DNA of 64,000 bases. Source: an uncultured Desulfobacterales bacterium (GTDB lineage Bacteria; Desulfobacterota; Desulfobacteria; Desulfobacterales; JAHEIW01). Of this stretch, positions 18,296 through 25,987 are shown piece after piece (the stretch's first letter is position 1; each line of letters opens with the position of its first letter). The position numbers and the translations under genes were made by a program. The DNA is taken from NCBI GenBank assembly GCA_947259495.1, contig CAMYLV010000042.1, positions 1 through 64,000 on the forward strand, in the 5' to 3' direction. The notes beneath the pieces are model-generated. The model did not search any database, had not been told where the DNA came from, and worked only from the letters and a program-made list of their open reading frames with translations.

Positions 18296-18302
18296 GGACC
18301 AA

Positions 18303-20312
18303 ATGGAAACCTTATTGCTTGAGATTGGAACTGAGGAAATCCCCGCAGGTTACATTAATCCTGCTTTAAAGGCGCTGGCTGCAACGTTGCAGAAAAAAAT
18401 GACCGAAGCCCGCATTTCCCATGGCGCCGCTAAAACATACGGGTCCCCCCGGCGACTTGCGGTTTGTATTGAAAAAGTTGCCGTCAAGCAGCTGCCGCTA
18501 AAGACCGAATTGACCGGACCACCGGTTAAAGTTGGGTTTGATGAATCCGGCAAACCGACCATGGCCGCCAAAAAGTTTGCCGAGAAAGCGCGAGTTAAAA
18601 TTAAGCAGCTGGGCGTTAAAGAGACCAAGAAAGGTGCTTATTTGTGCGCGGTAATGCAGGAGCGGGGTCAGGCAACCCGGACCTTGCTTAAAAATATCCT
18701 GCCAAAGGTGATATTGGCGACCCCGTTTCCGAAAACCATGCGGTGGGCAGATCTGGACATCGCTTTTGCCAGACCGATCCATTCCTGCCTGGCGCTGCTG
18801 GGTTCTAAGGTCATCTCTTTTAAACTGGGAAATATAAATGCCAACCGGTATTCCTACGGGCATTACTTTATGAAGCCCGGAAAAATAAAAATAGACTCAG
18901 CAGACGACTACCCGATACGCCTGAAAAATGCTCAGGTAATTGTCGATCTGGATGAACGCCGCAAATCGGTTGAACGCGAAATCAACAAAGCAGCCCAGAA
19001 GGTTGGTGGCCGTATTTTGCCCGATGCTGATCTGGTGGATATCGTCAACAACCTGGTGGAATATCCGGTGGCCGTGGCGGGTGAATTCGACAGGAAATTC
19101 CTCGAACTTCCCGACGAAGTCCTGATTACCGCCATGCGGGAACATCAAAAGTATTTTGCTGTTGTCAATAAATCACAAAAACTGCTGCCATATTTTGTAG
19201 CTGTCAACAATACGGTCGCCAGAGATATGAAGCTGGTGACCATAGGCCATGAACGCGTGCTGCGCGCACGCTTGGCCGATGCCCAGTTTTTTTATCAGGG
19301 TGATTTGGAGGTCTCTAATGATGCGCGGGTGGAAAAGCTGAAAGGGGTTCTGTTCCAGGCCAAGCTGGGTAGCATGTATGAGAAAATACAACGGGTTGCC
19401 CGGATCGGTAAATTTATCGCCAAGGCGCTGGATATCGATCTGGACGCGGAAAAGCGGGGTGATGAGCTTAAGGCCCAGGTGGCGCGGGCGGCGAAACTGT
19501 GCAAAGCGGACCTTGTCAGCCAGGTTGTTGGGGAATTTCCTAAATTACAAGGAATCATGGGAAGAGTTTACGCGACCATTGCGGGTGAACTGCCCAGTGT
19601 GTCGCTCGCCATCGAAGAACACTATCGTCCCACCTATTCCGGAGGCCCCCTGCCCGAGACCATTACCGGCGGCATTTTGAGTATTGCCGACAAGATCGAC
19701 ACGATCTGTGGTTGTTTCAGTGCCGGGCTGATTCCCACCGGTGCGTCCGATCCATATGCCCTCCGACGCCAGGGGATCGGGATCATTCAAATCATAAACG
19801 ACAAGGGCTTTTCCTTTTCACTCAGAAAACTGATCAAAAAAAGTCTCAGCCAATTTGATTTAAAAGACCCGGATGAACTAAAAGCACTCACCCGAAAGGT
19901 CTATTCTTTTTTGCAAAACCGCATCATCCAGCTGCTGGCCGACCAGGGATATGCGAAGGATACCATCGCTGCGGTTGTTGAGGTCTCTATCGATCACGCG
20001 CCCAATTTATGGAACCGTCTATTTGTCAAACCCGGTGAGGTCAACGACAATCTGTTTGAACACAAGAGCGAAACGGCGCTTTTTAGTGCCTACCTGAAAG
20101 TTGAACAAAGCGTTTCGGATGCCATGCAAAAGGGCCTTTTCGAAAAAGCGCTGCTGGATATCGCTACCCTGCGCGGTCCGGTAGATGCTTTCTTTGATGG
20201 CGTGATGGTGCTGGCAGATGACAAAAACGTTCGCCGTAACCGCCTGGCCCTGCTCGAACATATCGCAGCGCTTTTCAGTCAAATGGCCGACTTTTCAAAG
20301 CTATCGACCTGA
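18303..20312 (+). CDS. glyS: Glycyl-tRNA synthetase beta subunit
   Basis: 669 residues, slightly short of the typical ~690 but intact at both ends: METLLLEIGTEEIPAGYI start and a C-terminal anticodon-binding/DALR region. Contains the conserved PFPKTMRW, YPVAVAGEFD and EHQKYFAV segments and an HD-like tRNA-binding fold. Partner of GlyQ. GTTGAGGACCAA before the ATG gives a GAGGA ribosome binding site. A family B element follows 43 bp after the stop and may act as terminator. Confidence 0.97.
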   Translation: METLLLEIGTEEIPAGYINPALKALAATLQKKMTEARISHGAAKTYGSPRRLAVCIEKVAVKQLPLKTELTGPPVKVGFDESGKPTMAAKKFAEKARVKIKQLGVKETKKGAYLCAVMQERGQATRTLLKNILPKVILATPFPKTMRWADLDIAFARPIHSCLALLGSKVISFKLGNINANRYSYGHYFMKPGKIKIDSADDYPIRLKNAQVIVDLDERRKSVEREINKAAQKVGGRILPDADLVDIVNNLVEYPVAVAGEFDRKFLELPDEVLITAMREHQKYFAVVNKSQKLLPYFVAVNNTVARDMKLVTIGHERVLRARLADAQFFYQGDLEVSNDARVEKLKGVLFQAKLGSMYEKIQRVARIGKFIAKALDIDLDAEKRGDELKAQVARAAKLCKADLVSQVVGEFPKLQGIMGRVYATIAGELPSVSLAIEEHYRPTYSGGPLPETITGGILSIADKIDTICGCFSAGLIPTGASDPYALRRQGIGIIQIINDKGFSFSLRKLIKKSLSQFDLKDPDELKALTRKVYSFLQNRIIQLLADQGYAKDTIAAVVEVSIDHAPNLWNRLFVKPGEVNDNLFEHKSETALFSAYLKVEQSVSDAMQKGLFEKALLDIATLRGPVDAFFDGVMVLADDKNVRRNRLALLEHIAALFSQMADFSKLST

Positions 20313-20354
20313 TGGCAGCAAAGATAATTTGCGGTGCATCAGCGTCGGCTTTAC

Positions 20355-20460
20355 ATATAGTGGTTGTCAAAAAAAACGTTCCGATTGCGGGACGTTTTTT
20401 TGCTACAACACTTATGCCGCCATCCTTTTTTTTTGAACATTATTTTGACAAGCGGTATAT
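20355..20460 (+). mobile_element. Family B element, copy 2
   Basis: About 106 bp from TATAGTGGTTGTCA to TGACAAGCGGTATA; these ends are imperfect 14-bp inverted repeats with TATA at both tips. The internal hairpin AAACGTTCCG-ATTG-CGGGACGTTT followed by a T run also resembles an intrinsic terminator, here placed after glyS. Confidence 0.78.
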
Positions 20461-20520
20461 TTATTCCGGGCAGGGTTAATTTCTGATGTTGTCTGCGGTG
20501 CCAATCATAAAAAATTGATG

Positions 20521-21066
20521 TTATTCCGGTAGAGAATAGAGCGGGGGAAAATAATCACGCTCTTTTTTTATTTCGGCGACTATTTTTTCTACATCCGCGG
20601 TCTTCCACTCGCCAGTTCCCTTAATATTTTGCAGTCCTTCCAGGCGCAAGGCTGAAGCGATCATTGTCAAATTTGCACCGACGCGGTGCAAATCCCTGAC
20701 CATTTGAAAAATTTTTTCTTTTTGAGGATGATCGTGCCACGGCTGCTTTTTGTCAATCACCGCCACATTCATGACCCGGCTCTCATCGGAAGCATGTTCA
20801 GGGGCAATCATATCGATTTTGCATACAATTTTTCTGAGATTATTGGCGATTTCGTGCAGCTGTTGGGCAAGTAAATCCTGTTTGGCATGAAAGCGTGACG
20901 ATCCCTGGTTTGCGTCAAGCAGGTTTGCGATTGCCCTCTCAACCATTTTGCCAAGGGGTTCTCCGGTTCGTTTTTTTTGACGGTCGAGTTTATGCTTTAA
21001 TTCAGCCGACACCTTAATCGTGAGGGCCTTCTGGCTTTCTCCGATTCGTTTATCTTTTAATCTCAT
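20521..21066 (-). CDS. RHH-type DNA-binding protein with coiled coil
   Basis: 181 residues from ATG 21066 (190 from an in-frame TTG at 21093); no clear ribosome binding site for either. The N-terminus (ALTIKVSAELKHKLDRQKK...GEPLGKMVERAIANLL) looks like a ribbon-helix-helix DNA-binding domain of the CopG/Arc kind. A central helical segment and a C-terminal block GANLTMIASALRLEGLQNIKGTGEW...VEKIV follow; the latter resembles the helix-turn-helix end of serine-recombinase 'Recombinase' domains. There is no catalytic recombinase domain. Probably a regulator, solitary among repeats; function not known. Confidence 0.6.
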   Translation of the reverse strand: MRLKDKRIGESQKALTIKVSAELKHKLDRQKKRTGEPLGKMVERAIANLLDANQGSSRFHAKQDLLAQQLHEIANNLRKIVCKIDMIAPEHASDESRVMNVAVIDKKQPWHDHPQKEKIFQMVRDLHRVGANLTMIASALRLEGLQNIKGTGEWKTADVEKIVAEIKKERDYFPPLYSLPE

Positions 21067-21093
21067 GCGTTGAACGTTGCTTTGGGTGTTCAA

Positions 21094-21478
21094 ATTGAAA
21101 AAGATAAGGACATGTGTTTGTCAAGATTGTTATGAATTTCTAAAAACAATGTCAACATAAAATTAGTAGAAATATCAATTAGTTATTATTTATCGACCAC
21201 AATGATTTTATACACATTTATTTTTTGAACCGTTATCCAGTAAACCGTTATGGAAACATTAGGATGGGATTTGACCCACCCGCCATGAGATATGCCCCAG
21301 CAGCACGCCGTTCAGCCCTTTGTAAAAATTCTTGAGCAAATAATTTTTTTAAAATTTTCCAAGCAGTTATAAGATTACCCAAAAAAAAGCGGTACACTGG
21401 CATAGATGTTGACATAATAGGGTGACAGGAGGCGGAAGACGAAGCGAATGCGACCGACAGGTTTACTCGGCTTCTGCG
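21094..21478. other. Intergenic, AT-rich, no gene seen
   Basis: About 385 bp between the RHH gene and a family B element. AT-rich with no convincing ORF; a minus-strand frame from 21574 through this stretch is mostly family B sequence and is not a believable gene. Confidence 0.45.
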
Positions 21479-21583
21479 TATATACCATTTTCCATAATAA
21501 TGTTCCGGAATACGGAAGCGCGGCATAAGTGGTTGTAGAAAAAACGTTTTAACAACGAAACGTTTTTTTGACAACCACTATAA
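21479..21583 (-). mobile_element. Family B element, copy 3 (24 bp before an OmpA-family gene)
   Basis: Reverse orientation, TATATACCATTTTCCATAATAATG to TTTTGACAACCACTATA. Its end lies 24 bp upstream of the OmpA lipoprotein start, just before the GAAAGGAGG ribosome binding site, so it forms part of the leader. Confidence 0.78.
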
Positions 21584-21606
21584 GTCTATAGAAAGGAGGT
21601 AGGACA

Positions 21607-22779
21607 ATGAAAAAGAATTATGTGATCTTCTTCTTAATCGTTTTGGTGGGAGCTGTATTTATCAGCTGTCAGGCCCATCATGCACCGGTCGTTCATCCAC
21701 AGTTTCAACCGGTGGATCTCAACGCCAAATTGAAATCCGGTGTTTTAAAGCCTAAAGTCAACAACTTTGCTGTCATTTTGGATGCTTCGCCATCAACCAG
21801 AGACCTGCAAAGCGGGCTTACGAGTTTTGAATCTTCCAAAGCTTTTCTGTACCGCATGAATCGGTCGATTCCGCAGATGAATTTGAATTCAGCATTAAGA
21901 TCGTTTGGACACTGGCAAGACGGCGGGGAGACGACATTACACTTTGGCCCCACGCGCTGGCAGCGGGATTCTTTTCAAAGCGCGCTGGACGGGGTTTCCC
22001 AGGGAGGGGGTAAAAGCCCCGTGGATCAGGCTTTTGATCTTACCACTGATGATATGAGCAGCATGCAGGGGCGCACCGCCGTGATCCTGGTGGGCGACGG
22101 CCAGTACCGCGGTGTTGACGCCGCAGGCGCTGCCAAACGCCTGAAGGCACGCTACGGAAGCAATGCGTGCATTTATACTGTTTTGACTGGCAGTGCCGGC
22201 CCCCAGGATGTGGCCACAATGAAAGCGATTGCCGCCGCCGGCCAATGTGGTTCGTTTCAAAAGGCCAGTAACCTGGAATCGCCGCAGGCCATGGCCAACT
22301 GGGTGGAGTCGGTTTTTTTGACAAAATCAGCGATGAAGGCTGCGGTACCGGCCGCACCTTTAGACAGTGACGGTGACGGAGTTTACGATAATGTCGATCA
22401 GTGTCCGGACACGCCCAAAGGCGCCACCGTTGATAAGCGTGGATGCTGGGTACTTACCGGCGTTACATTTGATACTTCCAAATGGGAAATTAAATCCAGA
22501 TACTATTCCAGATTGAACAGCGTCGTCGCCATCCTGCAAAAAAATCCATCTCTCAGGCTGGAGATTGAAGGACACACCGACAACCGCGGTGCGGCCGACT
22601 ACAACCAGCGCTTATCTGAGAATCGTGCCAAAGCCGTCATGGATTATTTGATCGCCAGGGGCATTGCGTCAAATCGCCTGTCGGCCAGAGGCTATGGTTT
22701 TTCGAAACCGGCAGCTTCAAATGCCACTGCAGCCGGTCGTGCGCAGAACCGACGGGTTGAATTACGGCCCCTGCCTTAA
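21607..22779 (+). CDS. OmpA-family lipoprotein with vWA-like domain
   Basis: 390 residues. A signal peptide with lipobox VFISC (Cys21) indicates outer-membrane anchoring. A von Willebrand A-like domain follows (about 50-235; NFAVILDASPSTRD with a MIDAS-like DxSxS variant, later VILVGDGQYRG). Then come a calcium-binding type-3 repeat (DSDGDGVYDNVDQCPDTPKG) and a C-terminal OmpA peptidoglycan-binding domain (EIEGHTDNRGAADYNQRLSENRAKAV). Such proteins tether the outer membrane to the wall. AAAGGAGGTAGGACA is a strong ribosome binding site. Followed by a strong terminator, so monocistronic. Confidence 0.92.
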   Translation: MKKNYVIFFLIVLVGAVFISCQAHHAPVVHPQFQPVDLNAKLKSGVLKPKVNNFAVILDASPSTRDLQSGLTSFESSKAFLYRMNRSIPQMNLNSALRSFGHWQDGGETTLHFGPTRWQRDSFQSALDGVSQGGGKSPVDQAFDLTTDDMSSMQGRTAVILVGDGQYRGVDAAGAAKRLKARYGSNACIYTVLTGSAGPQDVATMKAIAAAGQCGSFQKASNLESPQAMANWVESVFLTKSAMKAAVPAAPLDSDGDGVYDNVDQCPDTPKGATVDKRGCWVLTGVTFDTSKWEIKSRYYSRLNSVVAILQKNPSLRLEIEGHTDNRGAADYNQRLSENRAKAVMDYLIARGIASNRLSARGYGFSKPAASNATAAGRAQNRRVELRPLP

Positions 22780-22803
22780 GACAGCAGCTTTTCCTGCCAA
22801 TAA

Positions 22804-22848
22804 AATGGAGGGGTGGATGCGGACGCATCCACTCCCTCCATTTTTTTT
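22804..22848 (+). terminator. Rho-independent terminator of OmpA-family gene
   Basis: Long stem: ATGGAGGGGTGGATGC pairs with GCATCCACTCCCTCCAT around GGAC and is followed by eight Ts. Begins 25 bp after the stop. Confidence 0.92.
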
Positions 22849-22870
22849 GCGTCAGCCGGAGTCAGGTTAA

Positions 22871-22974
22871 TATACCGCTTTCCATATTAATATACCGAAC
22901 CACGGAATTGGGGCATAAGTGGTTGTAGAAAAAAACGTTGGAACAGCGGAACGTTTTTTTGACAACCACTATAA
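22871..22974 (-). mobile_element. Family B element, copy 4
   Basis: Reverse orientation, TATACCGCTTTCCATATTAATA to TTGACAACCACTATAA, with the AAACGTTGGAAC...GGAACGTTT hairpin. Lies directly after the OmpA-family terminator. Confidence 0.75.
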
Positions 22975-23094
22975 AACCCATGACGATGCCGAAATTGGCA
23001 GGCATTACAGGCCGTTTGTCCAGAGCGACATCCTTGTTATAATATAAGAGGCAAATATTTTGTATAGTTGTCATTGTGCAATCTGCTAAAACAT

Positions 23095-23264
23095 CGTGGT
23101 TATCTGGAAAGTTCCAGTCGTTTGCGTCCGATTGTGATATCACCACGAAGATCACGAAGATCACGAAGATCATAAATGCAGGATGAATAAATTGACACCC
23201 CCTCTTCGGGTCCTTCGTGCCCTTCGTGGTTGAAAGACACTAACTTGGGCTTTCTGCATAACCG
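23095..23264 (-). mobile_element. Family A element, copy 5
   Basis: About 170 bp in reverse orientation (CGTGGTTATCTGG to CTTTCTGCATAACCG). Possible flanking target repeats GCTAAAACAT (23085-23094) and TATAGAACAA (23265-23274) match at only 6/10, so this is an older or altered copy. It has one extra GATCACGAA word compared with other copies. Confidence 0.75.
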
Positions 23265-23411
23265 TATAGAACAATTCCGCTCTAATACTTTAGTATTAAG
23301 AAATGCGATCCACAATTTTAACTACTTCTTTTCACATTTCAAATGTTTTGCGATTTCTTGCAATGCCTATATCTCTCTGATACTATTTGAAAATTGATTT
23401 TTATCATCATC

Positions 23412-23427
23412 TGGCACAGCTATTGCT
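23412..23427 (+). promoter_or_regulatory. Sigma-54-type -24/-12 promoter candidate
   Basis: TGGCACAGCTATTGCT matches TGGCAC-N5-TTGCT, with GG and GC separated by exactly 10 nt. It is 179 nt upstream of the PilZ gene ATG on the same strand, with no gene between. The long leader (about 170 nt) leaves room for other control. Confidence 0.6.
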
Positions 23428-23605
23428 CTTGTAGATATTACCTGATCGGCTGCTATCTTTTTCTAGCACGTCAAGTAATTGGCTGCTCGCCTTTATTAGG
23501 GTGAGTGAATACGGCGAATATCACGGCATCCGGGGGAGTCTTAAATTTAAAACTGACTAAATGCAGAAACATACATTTGTCGATAATGGTTCCTGAGAGG
23601 AAAAA

Positions 23606-23953
23606 ATGAAAGCATTAACGGTTGATCAGAATATTGAACGTAGAATTGAAAAAAGACATGCTTGCTCAGAAGATATTTTTTTCGTAACTCAAAACCGACT
23701 TTATGAAGGCAAGCTTAAAGATTATAGCCGCAACGGTCTTTTTATCAGGACTAAAGAGGCTTTATCAGTCGGCGAAATGATCACAGTGGTGGATCCGCAC
23801 CCCGGTGGAGACAATAAGAAACGGAAAGGCCAAATTTTATGGAGAAATAAGGAGGGATTCGGCGTAGAGTTGTATAGATACCGCAATGACAGGGAACACA
23901 AAATAATACGATTTGAGAAAAGATGTATAATAAAAAATTATGATTTACGATAA
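23606..23953 (+). CDS. PilZ-domain protein
   Basis: 115 residues forming a single PilZ domain that binds cyclic di-GMP. The RRIEKRHAC N-terminal arginines and the DYSRNGLFI (D/NxSxxG-type) motif are the two ligand signatures. GQILWRNKEGFGVELYR is the typical closing strand pair. GAGAGGAAAAA precedes the ATG. Probably a c-di-GMP effector; target unknown. A sigma-54-like promoter lies upstream and a second small gene 47 bp downstream. Confidence 0.9.
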   Translation: MKALTVDQNIERRIEKRHACSEDIFFVTQNRLYEGKLKDYSRNGLFIRTKEALSVGEMITVVDPHPGGDNKKRKGQILWRNKEGFGVELYRYRNDREHKIIRFEKRCIIKNYDLR

Positions 23954-24000
23954 AAAAATGCCGGGTAGATAAAAAGACGGTATAAAGTAACTCTTTTAGA

Positions 24001-24162
24001 ATGAAAGATATTGATCAAATAAAAGAACCGTATAATAAACCTGTTCTGAGAATTAATCTTAAGGATGGCGATCTAAGAACCGGTCCTAATGACAGGCGGC
24101 AGGTCCACACCTATGTTGCCGATGACAGAAGAAGTGGGATTGCCGATCGGCGGAAAAATTAA
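24001..24162 (+). CDS. Small hypothetical protein with DRRSGIADRR end (53 aa)
   Basis: ATG at 24001, TAA at 24160-24162; 53 residues beginning MKDIDQIKEPYNKPVLRIN and ending in a basic DDRRSGIADRRKN tail. Arginine-rich RRSGxxRR strings like this commonly begin PilZ-associated proteins, and the gene directly follows a PilZ gene on the same strand. No clear ribosome binding site, so translation may be coupled or weak. A family A element begins 21 bp after the stop. Confidence 0.5.
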   Translation: MKDIDQIKEPYNKPVLRINLKDGDLRTGPNDRRQVHTYVADDRRSGIADRRKN

Positions 24163-24183
24163 GATGACCCTCGAATATCCAAA

Positions 24184-24345
24184 CGTGGTTATCTGGAAAG
24201 TTCCAGTAGTTTACGTCCGACAGTGATCTCACCACGAAGATCACGAAGATCACAAATGCAGGATGAATAAATTGACACCCCCCTCTTCGGGCCCTTCGTG
24301 CCCTTCGTGGTTGAAAGAAACTAACTTGGGCTTTCTGCATAACCG
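24184..24345 (-). mobile_element. Family A element, copy 6 (9/10 target duplication)
   Basis: About 162 bp, reverse orientation, bounded by AATATCCAAA (24174-24183) and TATATCCAAA (24346-24355). Inserted between the 53-aa gene and a convergent hypothetical gene. Confidence 0.85.
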
Positions 24346-24364
24346 TATATCCAAATTTAGAGAA

Positions 24365-24751
24365 TTATAAAAATTCTATTTTTTCGGTCGCTGATTTTAC
24401 AACAAAAATACGTTCGTTATTACCCTGCAGGTCTGCCGGTGTTAAATAGAAACCCTGGCGATCCGGAGAATAGCCCAAAGTATAACCTACCACAGTTTCG
24501 CCATCAAAAAAACGAACCTTCATTTTCCGGCCTCCGGCAGCTATTTCGTCATTATAGTTATCCTCGCGGTCTTTGTTTCCTTTAAAATCCTTTACAAAAA
24601 AAACCGCTTTCAAATCCTCAATGCCAATTTCCATTATTTCCCCATTTATTTCTTCCAGGTGGAATTGATTCTTGTTGGGGAAAAAGTCGTTGGTTTTGCC
24701 TTTTGCCACGGTGTTGTCTTTGAATTTTACCACGACCCTGTTTGGTTCCAT
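24365..24751 (-). CDS. Conserved-looking hypothetical protein (128 aa)
   Basis: 128 residues made of two similar beta-rich halves: MEPNRVVVKFKDNTVAKGKTNDFFPNKNQFHL... and MKVRFFDGETVVGYTLGYSPDRQGFYLTPAD...NERIFVVKSATEKIEFL. The second half resembles a small domain I have seen at the ends of signalling and PilZ-linked proteins in Desulfobacterota, but I cannot name it with certainty. No signal peptide, membrane segment or Cys. GCGGAGGCTGTA is a good ribosome binding site. A family B element begins 18 bp upstream of the ATG and may carry its promoter or displace it. Confidence 0.72.
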   Translation of the reverse strand: MEPNRVVVKFKDNTVAKGKTNDFFPNKNQFHLEEINGEIMEIGIEDLKAVFFVKDFKGNKDREDNYNDEIAAGGRKMKVRFFDGETVVGYTLGYSPDRQGFYLTPADLQGNNERIFVVKSATEKIEFL

Positions 24752-24768
24752 TACAGCCTCCGCTAAAT

Positions 24769-24872
24769 TATAGTGGTTGTCAAAAAAACGTTCCGATTGC
24801 GGGACGTTTTTTTGCTACAACACTTATGCCTCCATCCATTTTTCGGAACATTATTATGACAAGTGGTATAAT
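24769..24872 (+). mobile_element. Family B element, copy 5
   Basis: TATAGTGGTTGTCA to TGACAAGTGGTATAAT, nearly identical to copy 2 at 20355 apart from the right arm. Abuts the start of the 128-aa gene on the minus strand. Confidence 0.78.
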
Positions 24873-24931
24873 ATGTCAAAATGCAATAGCGTGGGATTGC
24901 TGCCATTTGAAGATATGATTATTAATAATAA

Positions 24932-25083
24932 CGTGGTTATACGGAAAGTTCCAGTAGTTTACGTCCGATAGTGATCTCACCACGAAGATCACAAATGGAG
25001 GATGAATAAATTGACACCCCCTCTTCGGGTCCTTCTTGCCCTTCGTGGTTGAAAGAGACTAACTTGGGCTTTCTGCATAACCT
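24932..25083 (-). mobile_element. Family A element, copy 7
   Basis: About 152 bp, reverse orientation, lacking one GATCACGAA word. Flanked by TTAATAATAA (24922-24931) and TATATAATAA (25084-25093), 8/10 identical. Confidence 0.8.
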
Positions 25084-25194
25084 TATATAATAATTTAGCA
25101 CACTTTCTATTAATTTGCGAATAGGGAAAACCAATCGTATTTATTGTCATCTCGACTCAGGAGGTGAATCCGATTTTATGGTTTTGCCTTTTTT

Positions 25195-25297
25195 CTAGTG
25201 GTTGTCAAAAAAACGTTCCGATATTCAAACGCTATTTTCTACAACCACTTATGCCCCAATTCTATATATCGAAACACTATTATGGAAAACGGTATAT
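25195..25297 (+). mobile_element. Family B element, copy 6 (diverged)
   Basis: Starts TAGTGGTTGTCAAAAAAACGTTCCGATATTC and ends ATGGAAAACGGTATATTT. The internal hairpin partner arm is mutated, so the copy is older than those at 20355 and 24769. Confidence 0.68.
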
Positions 25298-25306
25298 TTG
25301 TTTATA

Positions 25307-25430
25307 GAAGCCATTTCAAAACCTCTTTAGAGCTAATTTTGCGGACTTTTGTTAAAAAGCGCTTAGCGCAGTGGAGCGTAAAATCTTGAATTGTTTGAGG
25401 GCTTGGAACGGGGTTTTGAAATGGCTTCTA
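25307..25430 (+). mobile_element. Family C element, copy 2, with perfect 17-bp TIRs
   Basis: 124 bp bounded by GAAGCCATTTCAAAACC and its exact reverse complement, with TA dinucleotides at both outer ends (TAGAAG...CTTCTA). The interior GCGCTTAGCGC and CTCTTTAGAGC palindromes are shared with the copies at 3016 and 48155. No ORF of its own. Confidence 0.82.
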
Positions 25431-25520
25431 GTCAAATTTTGTAGATCTACTGTTTGACATCAAGAGAAATGATGCTGTAAGTTGCAAGTATGAGTTTGAG
25501 ATCAACAGAGGGAGAAAGAA

Positions 25521-25940
25521 ATGTCCGACATTTTGCTTGGAGTCATCATTGGTGGATTAATTGCAAGCATAACGCCGATAGTTATGATAATTTTAGATCA
25601 CAGACGCTGGCAACGACAGGCAACAATTGAGCAGCTAAGATTTGAACGGCAACAATTTGAGAAAATATTCAGAGAGAATCTTAAAAGGTTTTCCAAGGCT
25701 ATTGCTGAGAATAGTTACCCGTCAGACATGATTATGGACTTTATTTTAACTATGCCAAAAGAGGTGTCTACAAAATTTAAAGAATTTTTGGCTGACCCTA
25801 ATAAAACAGATGCAAAATGTAAAAAAGTTTATATAAATGTAGTTTTAACAATGAAAAAGATCTTATCTGATATCGACAATAAAATTAAAGACCTAACTTC
25901 TCAAAAACCAAAATTCTTTAAAATGCCATCTAAAAAATAG
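25521..25940 (+). CDS. Membrane-anchored coiled-coil hypothetical protein (139 aa)
   Basis: 139 residues. An N-terminal membrane helix (about 4-24; ILLGVIIGGLIASITPIVMIIL) is followed by a basic HRRWQRQ junction, an amphipathic helix rich in Gln, Glu and Arg and a Lys-rich helical C-terminus. AGAGGGAGAAAGAA precedes the ATG. AT-rich codon choice differs from neighbouring housekeeping genes, which suggests an acquired accessory gene. No family recognised; located in the densest repeat cluster. Confidence 0.7.
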   Translation: MSDILLGVIIGGLIASITPIVMIILDHRRWQRQATIEQLRFERQQFEKIFRENLKRFSKAIAENSYPSDMIMDFILTMPKEVSTKFKEFLADPNKTDAKCKKVYINVVLTMKKILSDIDNKIKDLTSQKPKFFKMPSKK

Positions 25941-25945
25941 GATTT

Positions 25946-25980
25946 TACCGCTTTTCATAATAATGTTCCGAAACATGTAA
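25946..25980 (-). mobile_element. Family B end fragment
   Basis: TTACCGCTTTTCATAATAATGTTCCGAA matches one terminus of family B; the rest of the element is missing. Lies between two convergent genes. Confidence 0.55.
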
Positions 25981-25987
25981 AATTTGC

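Noticed and set aside
21248-21574. 108-aa minus-strand ORF
   Set aside because: Its first 30 codons are family B sequence (KKRFVVKTFFLQPLMPRF-type) and the rest lacks coding bias.
22862-23173. 103-aa minus-strand ORF
   Set aside because: Spans a family A and a family B element; composition is that of the repeats.
23438-23605. PilZ leader as a c-di-GMP riboswitch
   Set aside because: I could not find the GEMM core or tetraloop-receptor pattern in it.
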